A stretch of DNA of 57,984 nt from Paenibacillus sp. VTT E-133291 (GTDB taxonomy: Bacteria; Bacillota; Bacilli; Paenibacillales; Paenibacillaceae), in NCBI RefSeq assembly GCF_002264395.1, contig NZ_NFVA01000042.1, positions 1-57,984 of the forward strand, read 5' to 3'. Of the stretch, positions 57,018 to 57,984 are shown piece after piece; positions within the stretch are counted from its first letter, which is position 1; each line of letters opens with the position of its first letter. The notes beneath the pieces were generated by a model. The model did no database searches and had not been told where the DNA came from. It saw nothing but the letters and a program-made list of their open reading frames with translations. The position numbers were made by a program, and so were the translations under genes.

Positions 57018-57935
57018 GTGAACAAATGGACATTATTTACCAAGGCGACCCGGTTTTGGAGTTTCTCTGTTATGCTCATCCCGATTGTTTTGGGTACGGT
57101 TGGGGCATATGTATGGGAAGGGGCATTCCATCCGGTTTTATTTATTCTTACCTTAATAGGGGCAATTTCGGCGCATTTATTCTCCAATATGGTGAATGAT
57201 CTGTGGGATTTCCGCAACGGAACCGATACAGAAGCAAAGAATTCCGCTGGTGAAATCAGCACAAACTCCGGGCTACTGACAGGTGGAATCCTCTCGGAGT
57301 CTTTTTATGCAAGGATGACCTGGAGTATGCTGGGGATTGCTCTTATCTGCGGTGGAATCCTTAGTATATATAGCGGTTGGAATATCCTCTGGTTTGTACT
57401 TGTAGGTGCTTTAATCGCTTATTTCTATGTGGCTCCGCCACTGCGTTATGGATATCGAGGCAAAGGGTACAGTGAGCTGGCCATCTTTATTGCTTTTGGT
57501 ATTATGCCGGTATTGGGCTCTTATTTCGTACAAACGGGTCAATTCAGCATGAAGCCTGTTATTCTTTCGTTGCCAGTTGGATTTTTAACTACCTTATTGT
57601 TGTTTAATCACCATTTCCTACATTGGAAAGCGGATGAGCAGGCTGGAAAGCTTACGCTTGTGGTAGTGTGGGGGGAGCGGAAGGCACTTGTATTTTCGCG
57701 TGTACTTCTCTTCACTGGTTACGCCTCTGTGGTGGTCTGTGTGCTGATGGGCGTACTTCCAGTTTATGCGCTTTTGGCGCTAGTTACAGCTTTCTGGCCG
57801 ATTCGTATTTATCGTGAACTGAAGCCACATAATGCTTCGCCAGCCTATATCCCACTCATGGGAGCTTCACAAAAGGCCTCCGTGCGTTGCGGTGTAGTGA
57901 TGGCAGCAGCATTACTAATTCAAGGATTATTCTGA
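57018..57935 (+). CDS. MenA-type 1,4-dihydroxynaphthoate polyprenyltransferase (UbiA superfamily)
   Basis: The 305-residue membrane protein has about eight helices and the prenyl-diphosphate-binding Asp motif NMVNDLWDFRNGTDTEAKN, plus the second Asp motif region NHHFLHWKADEQAGKLTL. The NDLWD form is closer to MenA than to the UbiA/Coq2 NRxxD form. With mqnB and mqnD elsewhere in the window, it may prenylate the 6-naphthoate of the futalosine pathway (the MqnP step). GTG 57018 is preferred: AAGGCGG lies 10 bases upstream, and an upstream in-frame start at 56973 would put the Fur box inside the coding region. Confidence 0.88.
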   Translation: MNKWTLFTKATRFWSFSVMLIPIVLGTVGAYVWEGAFHPVLFILTLIGAISAHLFSNMVNDLWDFRNGTDTEAKNSAGEISTNSGLLTGGILSESFYARMTWSMLGIALICGGILSIYSGWNILWFVLVGALIAYFYVAPPLRYGYRGKGYSELAIFIAFGIMPVLGSYFVQTGQFSMKPVILSLPVGFLTTLLLFNHHFLHWKADEQAGKLTLVVVWGERKALVFSRVLLFTGYASVVVCVLMGVLPVYALLALVTAFWPIRIYRELKPHNASPAYIPLMGASQKASVRCGVVMAAALLIQGLF

Positions 57936-57984
57936 AAATATAAGAATATATAGATTTCACGTTATACATTATCCTTATATTTCT
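57933..57984. repeat. Dispersed palindromic repeat, copy 3 (cut by window edge)
   Basis: The first 52 bases of the element: GAAAATATAAGAATATATAG, ATTTCAC, then ATTATCCTTATATTTCT. It begins at the very end of the prenyltransferase gene. The second hairpin would lie beyond the window. Confidence 0.82.

Overview
The window looks like a chromosomal segment of a Paenibacillus-type Bacillota: about 47-50 % GC, strong AGGAGG-like ribosome sites, dense small operons with U-tailed hairpin terminators, GlnR/TnrA-, Fur- and MhqR-type operators, futalosine-pathway menaquinone genes, and several intergenic palindromic repeats. I see no rRNA, tRNA, CRISPR array, insertion sequence or prophage. Species was inferred from gene content and style only.

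Layout. 1-664 (-): N-terminal part of a secreted TasA/camelysin-like protein with a Thr/Pro stalk, cut by the window edge. 1138-2151 (-): luciferase-like flavin oxidoreductase. 2407-10522 (+): LacI-type regulator, AglEFG-like alpha-glucoside ABC importer without an ATPase, and a 1001-residue fusion of a GH65 disaccharide phosphorylase with a beta-phosphoglucomutase-like HAD domain whose nucleophile position is Glu. 10583-14864: lysR-akr-aldh (-) divergent from an EamA transporter. 14951-16054 (-): FUSC/aromatic-acid-exporter-like protein. 16341-20160 (+): potABCD. 20458-23698 (+): two-component system and a membrane-anchored alpha/beta hydrolase. 23768-26298 (-): methyltransferase, then mqnB and mqnD; mqnB is strikingly GC-rich. 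26589-29186 (+): MhqR-like regulator, DoxX, ring-cleavage VOC dioxygenase and hydrolase (quinone stress), with one palindromic operator at two promoters. 29341-34062 (+): Bcr/CflA exporter, small FlxA-like protein, MprF. 34121-37324 (-): cytoplasmic alpha-amylase and a diguanylate cyclase.

37608-50750 is a pyrimidine uptake and reductive degradation locus: NMT1/THI5-type ABC importer, malonate-semialdehyde dehydrogenase type ALDH, omega-aminotransferase, PucR regulator (-), PreT, PreA, dihydropyrimidinase and a small unknown protein. Together they would take uracil or thymine to an acyl-CoA via beta-alanine, but no beta-ureidopropionase is present. Consensus or near-consensus GlnR/TnrA boxes and a candidate PucR palindrome sit at the two promoter regions, which suggests nitrogen-limitation and substrate control.

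50751-57984: four small palindromes in a row, a frameshifted GNAT gene, a VTT/DedA-like membrane protein, an aldo/keto reductase, a class V aminotransferase-fold protein, a DsrE-like protein, a SatP acetate transporter with a small membrane partner, and a MenA-type prenyltransferase behind a perfect 7-1-7 Fur box. A roughly 100-bp dispersed repeat occurs three times (40166, 55472 and, cut by the edge, 57933), and a different long imperfect hairpin element lies at 20205-20335.
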